64,000 bases of DNA, from the NCBI RefSeq assembly GCF_001280015.1, contig NZ_LGDV01000074.1:79520-143519 (forward strand), in the 5' to 3' direction. The position numbers were made by a program, and so were the translations under genes. The number at the start of each line of letters is the position of its first letter. The first letter of the stretch is position 1. The notes beneath the pieces were generated by a model, which had not been told where the DNA came from, ran no database searches, and saw nothing but the letters and a program-made list of their open reading frames with translations. Shown in pieces: positions 53,046 through 62,795 of the stretch. The DNA is from Streptomyces sp. MMG1121 (GTDB taxonomy: Bacteria > Actinomycetota > Actinomycetes > Streptomycetales > Streptomycetaceae).

Positions 53046-54677
53046 GTGCGCGACGACGTGACCCGCGACCTTCCGGCCCCGCACCGCCGGTCCTTCCTGA
53101 AGGGAGCCGGCGCGCTCGGTCTGGCCGCCGTCCTGCCCCCGGCACTGACCGCGTGCGGCGGGCCGCAGTCCACGAACGACACCGGTGGCGGTGGCAGCGG
53201 CAAGGACCGCACACTGACCGCCGTGATCGGGTACGGCAACGACGGCAGCTGGGATCCGACGCAGACGGCGTCGGCGTTCGCGATGGCCGCCAACAACCAC
53301 ATCTACGAGGGACTGCTGGACACCGATCCGATCACCCGGTTGCCGTATCCGGCGCTCGGCACCGAGGTGCCGACGGACCCCGGCGCCACGACCTGGCGGT
53401 TCGGGCTGCGCCCCGGTGCCACCTTCCACGACGGCGAGCCCGTCACCGCCGACGACGTCGTCTTCGTCTTCGACCGGATACTGGACCCCAAGACGCCGAC
53501 CCTCGCGAAGGGGTTCTTCGAGAGCTGGCTGGAGGGAGCGCGGAAGGTCGACGCCTCCACCGTCGAACTCGTCCTCAAGTTCCCCTTCCCCGACGGGCTT
53601 TCGCGGCTCACCCTCGCCAAGATCATGCCCAAGCACGTGTTCTCCCGGCCCGGTGCCTGGGACGAGGCGATCACGGGGCTGGCCGTGGGATCGGGGCCGT
53701 ACCGGCAGACCGCGCACCATCCGAAGTCGAATACGACGTTCGAGGCGTTCGCCGGCTACAACGGGCCGCGCAGGCCCACCTTCAAGCGGATGAACTGGCT
53801 GACCATCGTCGATGCCGCGCCGCGCGTCGCCAAGATCTCCGGGTCCGGCGCCGGTGCGCAGATCGCCGACAACATCCCGTACGCCAACATCTCCCGGCTG
53901 GAGCAGGGCGGGCTGAAGGTCGCGGGCGGAGCCGGGATGAACAACCTGTTCCTCATGTTCAACACCCAGCACAAGCCCTTCGACGACGTACGGGTCCGGC
54001 AGGCGCTGCACTACGCCATCGACACCGAGAAAATGGTGCAGGTCGCCCTCAAGGGGCACGGGAGGGCCGCGTCCTCGTTCCTGAACGAAGGGAATCCGGC
54101 CTACCGGCGGGCCAAGACCGTGTACGACTACGATCCGGACAGGGCCAGGGCTCTGCTGAAGGCCGCAGGGGTCAGCGGACTGAAGGTCAACATCCTTGCG
54201 GTCAACGTCAGTTGGATCGTCGACTGTCTGCCGACCATCAAGTCCTCGTGGGACGCGGTCGGCGTCGGGACGACGCTGGCGCCGCAGGAGACCACGGCCG
54301 TGTTCACCAAGATGGACCAGAAGCAGGACTACCAGGTCGTCGCCGCCGCCTCGAATCCCAATCAGTTCGGGCTCGACGCCGATCTGATCATGCATTACAA
54401 CTACGGTCCCCAGAATCTGTGGATGGGCTACACACGGTGGACCGACAACCCCGTCGCCAAGAAGCTTTTCGCCGACATGGACCGGGCGACCCGCGAGCCG
54501 GACACCGCGAAGAAGAAAGCCATCGTCCAGGACTACATCGATGTCGTCGCCGAGCAGGCCGTGCTGTATCCCGTGGTCCACAACGAACTGATGACCGCCT
54601 GGGACCCGCGCAAGCTCACCGGGATAAGGGCCCAGCCGTATCCGGGAATCAACGTGCTCCAGGCCAAGTGGGTCTGA
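53046..54677 (+). CDS. ABC importer substrate-binding lipoprotein (family 5, Dpp/SatA type)
   Basis: A 543-residue extracytoplasmic receptor. The Tat-like signal RRSFLKGAGALG leads to a lipobox (LTAC, then GGPQ), then an SBP_bac_5 domain with FHDGEPVTADDVVF and RQALHYAIDTEKM. The family binds peptides, nickel or, in SatA-type systems, sialic acid. It is first of five genes in one direction: two permease/ATPase polypeptides, a single permease and an aldolase of the sialate lyase family. A sialidase converges on the operon. GTG 53046 follows CTGGAGGA. Confidence 0.93.
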   Translation: MRDDVTRDLPAPHRRSFLKGAGALGLAAVLPPALTACGGPQSTNDTGGGGSGKDRTLTAVIGYGNDGSWDPTQTASAFAMAANNHIYEGLLDTDPITRLPYPALGTEVPTDPGATTWRFGLRPGATFHDGEPVTADDVVFVFDRILDPKTPTLAKGFFESWLEGARKVDASTVELVLKFPFPDGLSRLTLAKIMPKHVFSRPGAWDEAITGLAVGSGPYRQTAHHPKSNTTFEAFAGYNGPRRPTFKRMNWLTIVDAAPRVAKISGSGAGAQIADNIPYANISRLEQGGLKVAGGAGMNNLFLMFNTQHKPFDDVRVRQALHYAIDTEKMVQVALKGHGRAASSFLNEGNPAYRRAKTVYDYDPDRARALLKAAGVSGLKVNILAVNVSWIVDCLPTIKSSWDAVGVGTTLAPQETTAVFTKMDQKQDYQVVAAASNPNQFGLDADLIMHYNYGPQNLWMGYTRWTDNPVAKKLFADMDRATREPDTAKKKAIVQDYIDVVAEQAVLYPVVHNELMTAWDPRKLTGIRAQPYPGINVLQAKWV

Positions 54678-54681
54678 CGGG

Positions 54682-55638
54682 ATGACAGCCGTCGTACGGA
54701 TTCTGCTGCGCCGTATCGCCCTGCTCGTCCCGCTGCTGCTCGGGATCGTGCTGTTCGTGTTCCTGGTGATGCGGTTCTCGGACGTGGATCCGGCGTCCGC
54801 GTTCTTCCAGGGGGCCAATCCGACCCCGAAGCAGCTGCACGACTTCCGCGAACAGAACGGTCTGCTCGATCCGCTGCCCGTGCGCTACGTCCACTTCGTC
54901 GGCGATCTCCTGCACGGCGACCTCGGTACCAGCGCCCTGACCCGGGCGCCGGTCGTCGACCAGGTCACCACCGCGCTGCCGCTCACTCTCCAGCTGACCT
55001 TCCTCGGCCTCGGTATCGCGGTGGTGCTGGCGCTGGCGGGCGGGGTCACTGCCGCCGTCCACCGCGACCGGCCGCCCGACCAGGTCATCCGGGTCCTCTC
55101 GCTGGTCGGGGTCGCCGCGCCCGGGTTCTGGCTGGCGCTGCTGATGATCCAGTACCTCGCGGTGGACCGGGGCTGGTTCCCGACCGGCGGGTACATCAAC
55201 CCCGCCGACTCCCTCAGCGGGTGGCTGAAGACCATGGCACTGCCCGCGTTCGCGCTCTCCCTGCCGGTGGCGGCCCAGCTCACCCGGATCGTACGGACCT
55301 CGGTCGTGGAGGAACTGGACAAGGACTACGTGCGCACGGCGATCGGGAGCGGGCTGCCGCCCCTGGTCGTCGTCGGGCGCAACGTCCTGCGCAACGCGCT
55401 CGTCAATCCGCTGACCGTGCTCGGACTGCGGGTCGGCTATCTGCTCGGCGGTGCCGTCGTCATCGAGACGATCTTCTCGCTGCCCGGCATGGGCAAGCTG
55501 ATGATCGACGCCGTGCAGAACGGCGATCCGGCCGTCGTCCAGGGGGTCGTCCTCACCACGGCCACCGGGTTCGTCGTCGTCAACCTCGTCATCGACATCC
55601 TGTATCTGCTGGTCAACCCACGTCTGAGGGCGGCCTGA
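54682..55638 (+). CDS. ABC importer permease (DppB type)
   Basis: A 318-residue permease with about six helices. LLLGIVLFVFLVMRF starts it, and YVRTAIGSGLPPLVVVGRNV is the EAA loop that docks the ATPase. It starts four bases after the binding-protein gene and its stop overlaps the next start as TGATG. Confidence 0.94.
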   Translation: MTAVVRILLRRIALLVPLLLGIVLFVFLVMRFSDVDPASAFFQGANPTPKQLHDFREQNGLLDPLPVRYVHFVGDLLHGDLGTSALTRAPVVDQVTTALPLTLQLTFLGLGIAVVLALAGGVTAAVHRDRPPDQVIRVLSLVGVAAPGFWLALLMIQYLAVDRGWFPTGGYINPADSLSGWLKTMALPAFALSLPVAAQLTRIVRTSVVEELDKDYVRTAIGSGLPPLVVVGRNVLRNALVNPLTVLGLRVGYLLGGAVVIETIFSLPGMGKLMIDAVQNGDPAVVQGVVLTTATGFVVVNLVIDILYLLVNPRLRAA

Positions 55639-57611
55639 TGGTCACGCGCGCGCGTCTTGCCGAGCGGCTCTTGCGGCCCGGCGGAGTCCGGCCGCGCGGC
55701 TGGCGCCGGCTGCCGCCGCTGTCGAAGCTCGCCGTCTGCTTCCTGGCCCTGGTCATCCTCACCGCCGTACTCGCTCCCCTGCTCGCCCCGGACGATCCGC
55801 TCGACCAGCAGGACCCGGTCGGCGGCAGCGGGCATCCGTCGGCCGCGCACTGGCTCGGGCAGGACAGCCTCGGCCGGGACATCCTGAGCCGGCTGATGTA
55901 CGGGGCCCGGTGGTCGCTCGCGATCGGGCTGGGGGCGACCGCGCTCGCGCTGGTCGTGGGCGCCGTCATCGGGGCGGTCGCCGCCACCTCCCGCAAGGGC
56001 GTCGACGAGACGCTGATGCGCGCACTGGACGTGGTCATGGCGTTCCCCGGGATCGCGCTCGCGGCCGTGCTGGTCGCCGTGTTCGGCGGCGGGATCGGGG
56101 TGCTGATCTGCGCGATCGCCTTCCTTTTCACACCGCCCGTGGCGCGGGTGGTGCGGGCCAATGTGCTCGATCAGTACGGGGAGGACTACGTCACCGCCGA
56201 GCGGGTGATCGGCGCCCGTACACCGCACATCGTGCTGCGGCACGTGGCCGTCAACTGTGCCGCTCCGGTGCTGGTGTTCTGCACGGTCCAGGTCGCCGAG
56301 GCCATCGTGTTCGAGGCGTCGCTGTCCTTCGTCGGCGCGGGTGTACGGCCCCCGGACCCGTCCTGGGGCAGCGTCATCGCCGACGGCAAGAACATGGTGC
56401 TGACGGGTGGCTGGTGGGCGACCGTCTTCCCCGGGCTGCTGATCCTGCTCACCGTGCTGTCGCTGAACATCCTCTCCGAGGGCGTGTCCGACGCGTGGGC
56501 CGCCCCGGCGCCCAGGGAGGTGCGGGCGCCCGAGGACCGGCTGGAGGCACCGGAGCCCGGCGGTGGTGAGGTGCTGCCGCTGCCCGGTCTGGCGCAGGCC
56601 GCCCGGCGGCTGCGCTCCCGGGCCCGGCCGCTGCCCGGCCGGAACGGACAGCCGGTACTCGCCGTCGAGAACCTCGCCATCGGCTTCCCGGACCGGCACC
56701 GGGGCGTGGACATCGTGGCCGGCGTCGGCTTCGAGGTGTACCCCGGTGAAGTGCTGGGCCTGGTCGGCGAGTCGGGGTGCGGGAAGTCGCTGACCGCGCT
56801 CACGATCATGGGGCTCCAGCCCGAGGAGGCCCGGGTCGGGGGCCAGGTGCGCTTCCGGCAGCGGAACCTGCTCACCGAGCCGATGCGGGTACGGCGGCGG
56901 CTGCTCGGGCACGAGATGGCGATGGTCTACCAGGACGCGCTGTCCTCGCTGAACCCCGCCATGACCATCCGCGCCCAGCTCAAGCAGTTGGTACGGCGCG
57001 GTGGCCGGCGCGCTCCGGCCGAGCTGCTGGAGCTGGTCGGGCTGGACCCCGAGCGCACCCTGCGCAGCTATCCGCACGAGCTGTCCGGCGGTCAGCGCCA
57101 GCGCGTGCTGATCGCCATGGCCCTCTCCCGCGACCCCGAGCTGATCGTCGCCGACGAGCCGACGACCGCCCTCGACGTCACCGTGCAGGCCCAGGTGATG
57201 GAGCTGCTGCTGCGGCTGCGCGCGGAGCTGGGCTTCGCGCTGATCCTGGTCTCGCACGATCTGGCGCTGGTCGCCGACGTCACCGACCGGGTGGTGGTGA
57301 TGTACGGCGGACAGATCGTGGAGACCGGGGTGACCGCCGATCTGGTGGCCGCGCCGGCCCACCACTACACGCGCGGGCTGCTCGGCAGCGTGCTCTCGCT
57401 GGAGTCGGCCGATGTGCGGATGACGCAGATCAAGGGGGTCGTACCCGCTCCTGCCGACTTCCCGGCGGGCTGCCGCTTCGCCGACCGTTGCCCGCTGGCG
57501 ACCGGGGTGTGCCACGAGCGCGCCCCCGTCCTCACCGGCACGGCGGCCCACGCGGCCGCCTGCCACCACCCGGCCGTACCCGTGGAGCCCGTCGAGGAGG
57601 CCGTGCAGTGA
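55638..57611 (+). CDS. Fused ABC importer permease-ATPase (DppC-DppD fusion)
   Basis: A 657-residue polypeptide. Residues 1 to about 285 are a DppC-type permease with helices and the EAA loop YVTAERVIGARTPHIVLRHV. A Pro/Ala/Arg-rich linker of about 45 residues (LPGLAQAARRLRSRARPLPG) follows. Residues about 335-657 are a DppD-type ATPase: Walker A VGESGCGKSL near 377, signature LSGGQRQR near 480, Walker B LIVADEPTTALD near 500, and the C-terminal CRFADRCPLATGVC element. In most systems these are two proteins. The frame is open throughout, so it is a true fusion rather than an overlap. Confidence 0.94.
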   Translation: MVTRARLAERLLRPGGVRPRGWRRLPPLSKLAVCFLALVILTAVLAPLLAPDDPLDQQDPVGGSGHPSAAHWLGQDSLGRDILSRLMYGARWSLAIGLGATALALVVGAVIGAVAATSRKGVDETLMRALDVVMAFPGIALAAVLVAVFGGGIGVLICAIAFLFTPPVARVVRANVLDQYGEDYVTAERVIGARTPHIVLRHVAVNCAAPVLVFCTVQVAEAIVFEASLSFVGAGVRPPDPSWGSVIADGKNMVLTGGWWATVFPGLLILLTVLSLNILSEGVSDAWAAPAPREVRAPEDRLEAPEPGGGEVLPLPGLAQAARRLRSRARPLPGRNGQPVLAVENLAIGFPDRHRGVDIVAGVGFEVYPGEVLGLVGESGCGKSLTALTIMGLQPEEARVGGQVRFRQRNLLTEPMRVRRRLLGHEMAMVYQDALSSLNPAMTIRAQLKQLVRRGGRRAPAELLELVGLDPERTLRSYPHELSGGQRQRVLIAMALSRDPELIVADEPTTALDVTVQAQVMELLLRLRAELGFALILVSHDLALVADVTDRVVVMYGGQIVETGVTADLVAAPAHHYTRGLLGSVLSLESADVRMTQIKGVVPAPADFPAGCRFADRCPLATGVCHERAPVLTGTAAHAAACHHPAVPVEPVEEAVQ

Positions 57612-58624
57612 ACGCCGTCATCGACGTGAGGGACGCCCATGTCGTCCACAAGGCCCGCAGCGGCGGTCTGTTCAGCCGCGACCGGGTGTACGCCCTGACC
57701 GGCGCCGATCTGACCGTGGCGGCCGGCGAGACGGTCGGTGTGGTCGGCGAGTCGGGGTGCGGGAAGTCGACGCTGGCGAAGGTGCTGGTGGGCGTCCAGC
57801 GGCCGACGTCGGGGACGGTGGCGTTCCGGGGCCGGGAGCTGTGGGCGATGCCGGCCGGGGAGCGCCGGGCCACGGTCGGCGCGGGCGTCGGCATGATCTT
57901 CCAGGACCCGTCGACCGCGCTGAACCGGCGGCTGCCCGTACGCCGCATCCTGCGCGACCCGCTGGACATCCACGAGCGCGGCGCCCGGGCCGAACGGGCG
58001 GACCGGGTACGGGAGCTGATGAGTCTGGTGGGTCTGCCCCGGGCGCTCGCCGACGCCCTGCCCGGACAGCTCTCCGGCGGACAGCGGCAGCGGGTCGCCA
58101 TCGCCCGCGCGCTCGCCCTGGACCCGGCCCTGGTCGTCGCCGACGAGCCGACCAGCGCCCTGGACGTGTCGGTCCGCGCGCAGATCCTCAACCTCCTGCT
58201 GGACCTGAAGGAACGTCTCGGCCTCGCCCTGGTGTTCGTCTCGCACGACATCCAGACGGTCCGGCGGATGAGCGACCGGGTGATCACCATGTACCTGGGC
58301 CGGATCGTGGAGGAGACCCCGGCCGACCGGGTCACCGACGCCGCCCGGCACCCGTACACCCGCGCGCTGTTCTCGGCCTCGCCCGGGCTGCTGGACCCCA
58401 TCGACCCGATCCCGCTGTCCGGGCCGGTGCCGTCCGCGACCCGGCCGCCGAGCGGCTGCCCCTTCCGCACCCGCTGCTGGAAGGCGGACGGGGTGTGCGC
58501 GGACACGATGCCGGACTTCTCGGCCGCGTCACGGCCCGGACACCGCTACCGCTGTCACCATCCTGTGGAGGAGGACCGGCCGACCCGCGACCTGGCCCGA
58601 CAGAGCCTGCTTCAGGAGCCCTGA
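57608..58624 (+). CDS. ABC importer ATPase (DppF type)
   Basis: A 338-residue ATPase. Walker A is VGESGCGKST near residue 47, signature LSGGQRQR near 157, Walker B LVVADEPTSALD near 177, and the C-terminal oligopeptide-type domain is CPFRTRCWKADGVC. GTG 57608 overlaps the fused gene's stop as GTGA. The long apparent reading from 56777 runs through the upstream gene in another frame. Confidence 0.94.
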   Translation: MNAVIDVRDAHVVHKARSGGLFSRDRVYALTGADLTVAAGETVGVVGESGCGKSTLAKVLVGVQRPTSGTVAFRGRELWAMPAGERRATVGAGVGMIFQDPSTALNRRLPVRRILRDPLDIHERGARAERADRVRELMSLVGLPRALADALPGQLSGGQRQRVAIARALALDPALVVADEPTSALDVSVRAQILNLLLDLKERLGLALVFVSHDIQTVRRMSDRVITMYLGRIVEETPADRVTDAARHPYTRALFSASPGLLDPIDPIPLSGPVPSATRPPSGCPFRTRCWKADGVCADTMPDFSAASRPGHRYRCHHPVEEDRPTRDLARQSLLQEP

Positions 58625-59551
58625 ATGACGTTCCCCGCCCCGCTGACCGGTGTCGTCCCGCCCGTCTGCACTCCCTTGACACCGGACCGCGAGGTGGACG
58701 TCCCCTCGCTGCTCAGGCTGGTCGACCATCTGGTGGACGGCGGGGTGCACGGGCTGTTCCTGCTCGGCTCGACCTCCGAGGCCGCCTTCCTGACGGACCG
58801 GCAGCGACGGCAGGTCGTCGAGGCGGTCGTCGGACATGTGGGCGGCCGGCTGCCCGTCCTGGCCGGCGCGATCGACATGACCACCCCGCGCGTCCTGGAC
58901 CATGTCGGCGCCATGGCGGCGGCCGGTGCGCAGGCCGTCGTCGTCACCGCCCCCTTCTACGCCCGCACCCACCACGCCGAGATCGTCCGCCACTACCGCC
59001 GGATCGCCGCCGTGAGCCCGGTGCCGGTCATCGCCTACGACATCCCCGTGGCCGTGCACACCAGGCTTCCCGCCGATCTGGTGCTGGGGCTGGCCGCCGA
59101 CGGGGTGCTGGCGGGGCTCAAGGACTCCAGCGGGGACCTGGGGGCGTTCCGTGAGGTCGTCACCGGGGCCCGCGCGCATCCCGCGTTCAGTGTGCTGACC
59201 GGCTCCGAGCTGATCGTGGACGCGGCGCTGGCCCTGGGCGCCGACGGGTGCGTACCGGGGCTGGGCAATGTCGACCCGCACGGGTACGTCCGGCTGTACC
59301 GGCTGTGCCGGGCGGGCGACTGGGAGGGTGCGCGGACCGAACAGGAGCGGCTGTGCGCGCTGTTCGGGATGGTCCGGGTCGGTGACCCGGCGCGGATGGG
59401 CGGGAGTTCCTCGGCGCTGGGCGCGTTCAAGGCGGCGCTGCATCTGCGCGGGATCATCGACTGCCCGGTGACGGCCGAGCCGCAGATGCCGCTGTCCGGC
59501 GAGGAGACGGAGCGGGTCGGCAAGTTCCTGGCGGCGGCGGGACTGCTCTAG
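58625..59551 (+). CDS. DHDPS/N-acetylneuraminate lyase-family aldolase
   Basis: A 308-residue TIM-barrel class I aldolase. The substrate carboxylate loop is GSTSEAAFL near residues 48-56. The catalytic Tyr138 lies in VIAYDIPV and the Schiff-base Lys166 in AGLKDSSGD. True DHDPS is normally elsewhere in biosynthetic loci. Here it starts directly after the importer ATPase stop and converges with a sialidase, so sialate lyase activity is the better inference. Other 2-keto acid aldolase substrates remain possible. Confidence 0.9.
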   Translation: MTFPAPLTGVVPPVCTPLTPDREVDVPSLLRLVDHLVDGGVHGLFLLGSTSEAAFLTDRQRRQVVEAVVGHVGGRLPVLAGAIDMTTPRVLDHVGAMAAAGAQAVVVTAPFYARTHHAEIVRHYRRIAAVSPVPVIAYDIPVAVHTRLPADLVLGLAADGVLAGLKDSSGDLGAFREVVTGARAHPAFSVLTGSELIVDAALALGADGCVPGLGNVDPHGYVRLYRLCRAGDWEGARTEQERLCALFGMVRVGDPARMGGSSSALGAFKAALHLRGIIDCPVTAEPQMPLSGEETERVGKFLAAAGLL

Positions 59552-59561
59552 CGGGCTCTCT

Positions 59562-60809
59562 CTAGTCGAGGCTCAGTCTGCGGAACTCCAGGGTGTCGTA
59601 GCTGCGGGCGGCGCCCGTCTCGTACAGGACGCCGGCCGTGTCGGGGCCGAGCTGGACGAGGTCGGAGTAGGCGGCCGGGCGGTTCGCGAGAGTGAGCAGG
59701 CGGGTGAAGGTGCGGCCGGCGTCCGTGCTGTACCAGATCGCCAGGGTCCGGCGGGCGGTCGGCACGGAGGGCGCCGAGAACAGCAACCAGCCCTGCGGCG
59801 CGCGGAGTTGGAGGACGCTGCCCTGGACCACGGGGACGTCGCGCAAGGTGGGCTGGACGGTGTAGGAGTGGTCGAGGGTGGTGCCGCCGTCGGAGGAGTA
59901 GGCGTCGAGGCGGTGGCTCCAGGCGGCGCCGAACTGGTCGCGGGCGTTGAAGTAGAGCCGTCCGTCCGGGAGCTGGGCCGCCGTCGTCTCGTTGACGTTG
60001 GCCCTGCCGTCGGGGGTGTCCTCCACGAAGCCCAGGTGCCAGGTGCAGCCGGAGTCGTCGCTGTAGAGCGCGTGACCGGCGTAGTACCGGAACTCCCGGC
60101 CGGTGTCGGAGGAGCCGGGGCGCGGGGCGGCGGAGTGGTTGGCGGGCACCAGGAGGCGGCCGGCGTGCGGGCCCCGGGTGAGGGCCACCGCGTGGCCGGG
60201 ACCGGTTGCGTACCAGCGCCAGCCGCGCCGTTTCACCTGCGCCGTGATGTCCACCGCAGGGCTGAAGCGGCGGCCGTCGTCCCAGCTGCGCTGCACGTAC
60301 ACCCGACGGCCCCGGCCGGCCGACACCTCCCCGCGCATGATCTGCCCCTCCGTCACCGCCCCGCTGTTGCCGCAGGTCACCAGGACGACGGCACCGGTAC
60401 GCGGGTCCACGACCGGTGCCGGGTTGCCCCGGGTGTCGCCGTGCCCGGCGGCCACGACGGTCAGCGGGCCCCAGGTGCAGCCGCCGTCGGTGGAGCGGCG
60501 CAGCACGACGTCGATGTCACCGGTGTCGCCGGCGCTGTCGCGCCGCCCTTCGGCGAACGCCAGCACCGTGCCGTGCCGGGTCCGTACGACGGCGGGGATC
60601 CGGTACGTGTGATAGCCGCCCCGCCCCGAGACGTACGGCACCGAGGACACGCAGCCGTGCACGGTGCGACCGGGGCTCGTGCGGGCCGGGCCCGCGCGGC
60701 CCGCCTGGTCCGGGCCCGCGTGGTCCGGTGCCGCCTGGGCGGGCAGCCGGGCGGTGAACGAGGCGAGGAGGGCGAGACCGGTCAGCACGGCGCGGTGGAG
60801 CGGGGTCAT
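59562..60809 (-). CDS. Secreted exo-alpha-sialidase (GH33)
   Basis: A 415-residue exported neuraminidase. The signal peptide ends PAQAA near residue 27, then a six-bladed propeller. HTYRIPAVV is the RIP motif with a triad Arg. Asp boxes are STDGGCTW, SWDDGRRF, SDDSGCTW and STDAGRTF. The catalytic Glu is probably in NVNETTAAQ and the Tyr in AAYSDLVQ. It releases sialic acid from glycoconjugates. Its ATG overlaps the stop of the ABC ATPase upstream, so it is co-transcribed with a MacB-like pair, and it ends 10 bases from the aldolase. Confidence 0.94.
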   Translation of the reverse strand: MTPLHRAVLTGLALLASFTARLPAQAAPDHAGPDQAGRAGPARTSPGRTVHGCVSSVPYVSGRGGYHTYRIPAVVRTRHGTVLAFAEGRRDSAGDTGDIDVVLRRSTDGGCTWGPLTVVAAGHGDTRGNPAPVVDPRTGAVVLVTCGNSGAVTEGQIMRGEVSAGRGRRVYVQRSWDDGRRFSPAVDITAQVKRRGWRWYATGPGHAVALTRGPHAGRLLVPANHSAAPRPGSSDTGREFRYYAGHALYSDDSGCTWHLGFVEDTPDGRANVNETTAAQLPDGRLYFNARDQFGAAWSHRLDAYSSDGGTTLDHSYTVQPTLRDVPVVQGSVLQLRAPQGWLLFSAPSVPTARRTLAIWYSTDAGRTFTRLLTLANRPAAYSDLVQLGPDTAGVLYETGAARSYDTLEFRRLSLD

Positions 60810-61543
60810 CCCCTCATGTTCTCGGCAATCACCCGCTCGGACGGGTAGCCCACGCCCGTGCCGCCGCCGGAAGGCAGGACACGCAGGCGTCCGTCGCGGA
60901 CCTCGGCGATGTGGTCGACGGCGGTCAGCTGGGCGCGGTCGTGTGTGACCAGGACGGTGGCGGTGGCCCGCTCCCGGGTCAGCCGGGTGAGCAGGTCGAC
61001 GACGGCGGCGCCGCGTTCGTGGTCGAGGGCGCTGGTGGGTTCGTCGACCAGCAGGAGGGTGGGGTCGTTCATCAGGGCCCGGGCGATGCCGACCCGCTGG
61101 CGCTGGCCGCCGGAGAGCTGGTGGGGGCGGCGCCCGGCCCGGTCGGCGAGGCCCACCGCGTCGAGCAGCTCCAGGGCCCGGCCGCGGGCCCCGGCCGGCC
61201 GTCGACCGTCGATCGACGCCATGAGCAGGAGCTGCTCGGCCGCGGTGAGGGAGGGCAGCAGATGGGGCTGTTGGAAGACGATGCCGATCGTGTGGCGGCG
61301 CAGCTCGGTCAGTTCCCCGCGGCTCATGCCGGTCGTGGTGACGCCGTCGACGGTGACCGTGCCGGTGTCGGGCGTGACGAGGGTGGCGGCGACGGCGAGG
61401 AGGCTGGACTTGCCGGAGCCGGAGGGGCCGACCACGGCGGTCACCGTGGACCGGGGCACCTCCAGGGTGACCTGGTCGAGGGCGGTCAGCCGGCCGTCGC
61501 CGTCGGGGTAGGTGAGGGTGACGTCGGACAGGTGCAGGCTCAT
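60806..61543 (-). CDS. ABC ATPase (MacB/LolD type)
   Basis: A 245-residue ATPase. Walker A is VVGPSGSGKSS near residue 38, signature HQLSGGQRQR near 142, and Walker B LLLVDEPTSALD near 162, with the switch His in VTHDRAQL. It pairs with the FtsX-like permease, whose stop overlaps its start. It also overlaps the sialidase start by four bases, an unusual coupling of an exporter-type ATPase to a secreted glycosidase. Confidence 0.94.
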   Translation of the reverse strand: MSLHLSDVTLTYPDGDGRLTALDQVTLEVPRSTVTAVVGPSGSGKSSLLAVAATLVTPDTGTVTVDGVTTTGMSRGELTELRRHTIGIVFQQPHLLPSLTAAEQLLLMASIDGRRPAGARGRALELLDAVGLADRAGRRPHQLSGGQRQRVGIARALMNDPTLLLVDEPTSALDHERGAAVVDLLTRLTRERATATVLVTHDRAQLTAVDHIAEVRDGRLRVLPSGGGTGVGYPSERVIAENMRG

Positions 61544-62625
61544 CGGGCGCTCCCCAGGGCGGTCAGCGGGTCCACGGAGGTGATGCGGCGGACGGACAGG
61601 GCGGCCCCGAGCGTGCCGAGCAGGATCATCACGGCGGCCGGGACGAGGACGGTGGCGGGGGTGAGGAGGAACGGCACCGCTGCTCCCACGACGGTGGCGC
61701 CGAGGGCGGCGGCGATGCCGGTGCCGAGGAGGGTGCCGGTGACGAGCAGGACGGCGGCCTGGCCGAGGGCGTCCCTGAGCAGATGCGCGGTGGAGGCGCC
61801 GAGCGCCTTGAGGACGGCGATGTCGCCGCCGCGCTGGATGGTCCAGACGGTGAAGAAGGCGCCGACGACGAGGGCGGAGATGGCGAACAGGAAGCCGCGC
61901 ATCAGCTGAAGGGAGCCGTTCTCGGAGCTGTACGAGCCGATCGCGGACAGCGAGTCGCCCTTGGAGACCGTCCTGGTGCCGAGGGCCCGGTCGGCGGCGG
62001 TGACGTCGGCGCCGGTGGTCAGGTCCAGGGCGATCACGGTCGCCGTCGGACCAGCGGCCCTGGTGGGGGGCGCCACCTGCTGCCAGAGCGCGAGGCTGGT
62101 CCAGATCACGGGGGTGTGGCTGAAGGACGCGTCTCCCTGAACGGCGGCCACCGTCAGTGTCCGGCCGGCCAGCGTGAAGGAGCCGCCCGGCCCGACGCCG
62201 AGGTCATCGGCTGCGGTACGGGACAGCACCGCCGTGTCCCCGCGCACCTTGCCCCCGTCGGGGGCCAGCCGGGAGCCGGGCCCGACGCCGAAGGCGGAGA
62301 CCGCGGTGCTCCTGGCACCCGCGGTGGCCTTGGTGGTGGTGATCCCGAGCGGTTCGGCGCGGGTGACGCCGGGCACCTCGGCCCACCGGTCCCACTGCCG
62401 GGCGGTGACGGTGGAGTCGGCGTACGACAGGCTCTGGCCTGCGGCGGGGGCGGCGAAGGCGATCCTGTCGGCGGGCAGGCCGGTGATCGCGGAGATGTTC
62501 TGCCGGCCCAGACCGGCGGTCAGTCCGGACAGCAGCCCGACCAACAGGGTGATCAGGGTGATGACGGCTCCCACGAGGGCGAACCGGCCCTTGGCGAACC
62601 TCAGGTCTCTCCAGGCGACGAACAC
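61540..62625 (-). CDS. ABC permease, FtsX/MacB-like
   Basis: A 361-residue protein with four helices. One N-terminal helix (LVGAVITLITLLVGLLSGL) is followed by a large extracytoplasmic domain (about residues 45-240) and three C-terminal helices with VLKALGASTAHLLRDALGQ. Such pairs act in mechanotransmission or peptide/antibiotic resistance rather than nutrient import. The start is GTG 62625. It is divergent from a NarL-type histidine kinase across 170 bases, a common sensor-ABC arrangement. Confidence 0.9.
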   Translation of the reverse strand: MFVAWRDLRFAKGRFALVGAVITLITLLVGLLSGLTAGLGRQNISAITGLPADRIAFAAPAAGQSLSYADSTVTARQWDRWAEVPGVTRAEPLGITTTKATAGARSTAVSAFGVGPGSRLAPDGGKVRGDTAVLSRTAADDLGVGPGGSFTLAGRTLTVAAVQGDASFSHTPVIWTSLALWQQVAPPTRAAGPTATVIALDLTTGADVTAADRALGTRTVSKGDSLSAIGSYSSENGSLQLMRGFLFAISALVVGAFFTVWTIQRGGDIAVLKALGASTAHLLRDALGQAAVLLVTGTLLGTGIAAALGATVVGAAVPFLLTPATVLVPAAVMILLGTLGAALSVRRITSVDPLTALGSAR

Positions 62626-62795
62626 GGCTGCGGCTGCTCTCTCGGTGGTGGACGCGGTGTGTCTCCACCGTCGCCCCTCGGGCCCCGCTCGGGCATCCGG
62701 CGGCGGGGGGCACTTCGCGGGCCGAACGGCGGCGCACGGATTGCACCTTTCGACAGAGGCCCGACCGCGGATCGTTTCTTTACGCTGGGAGGACT

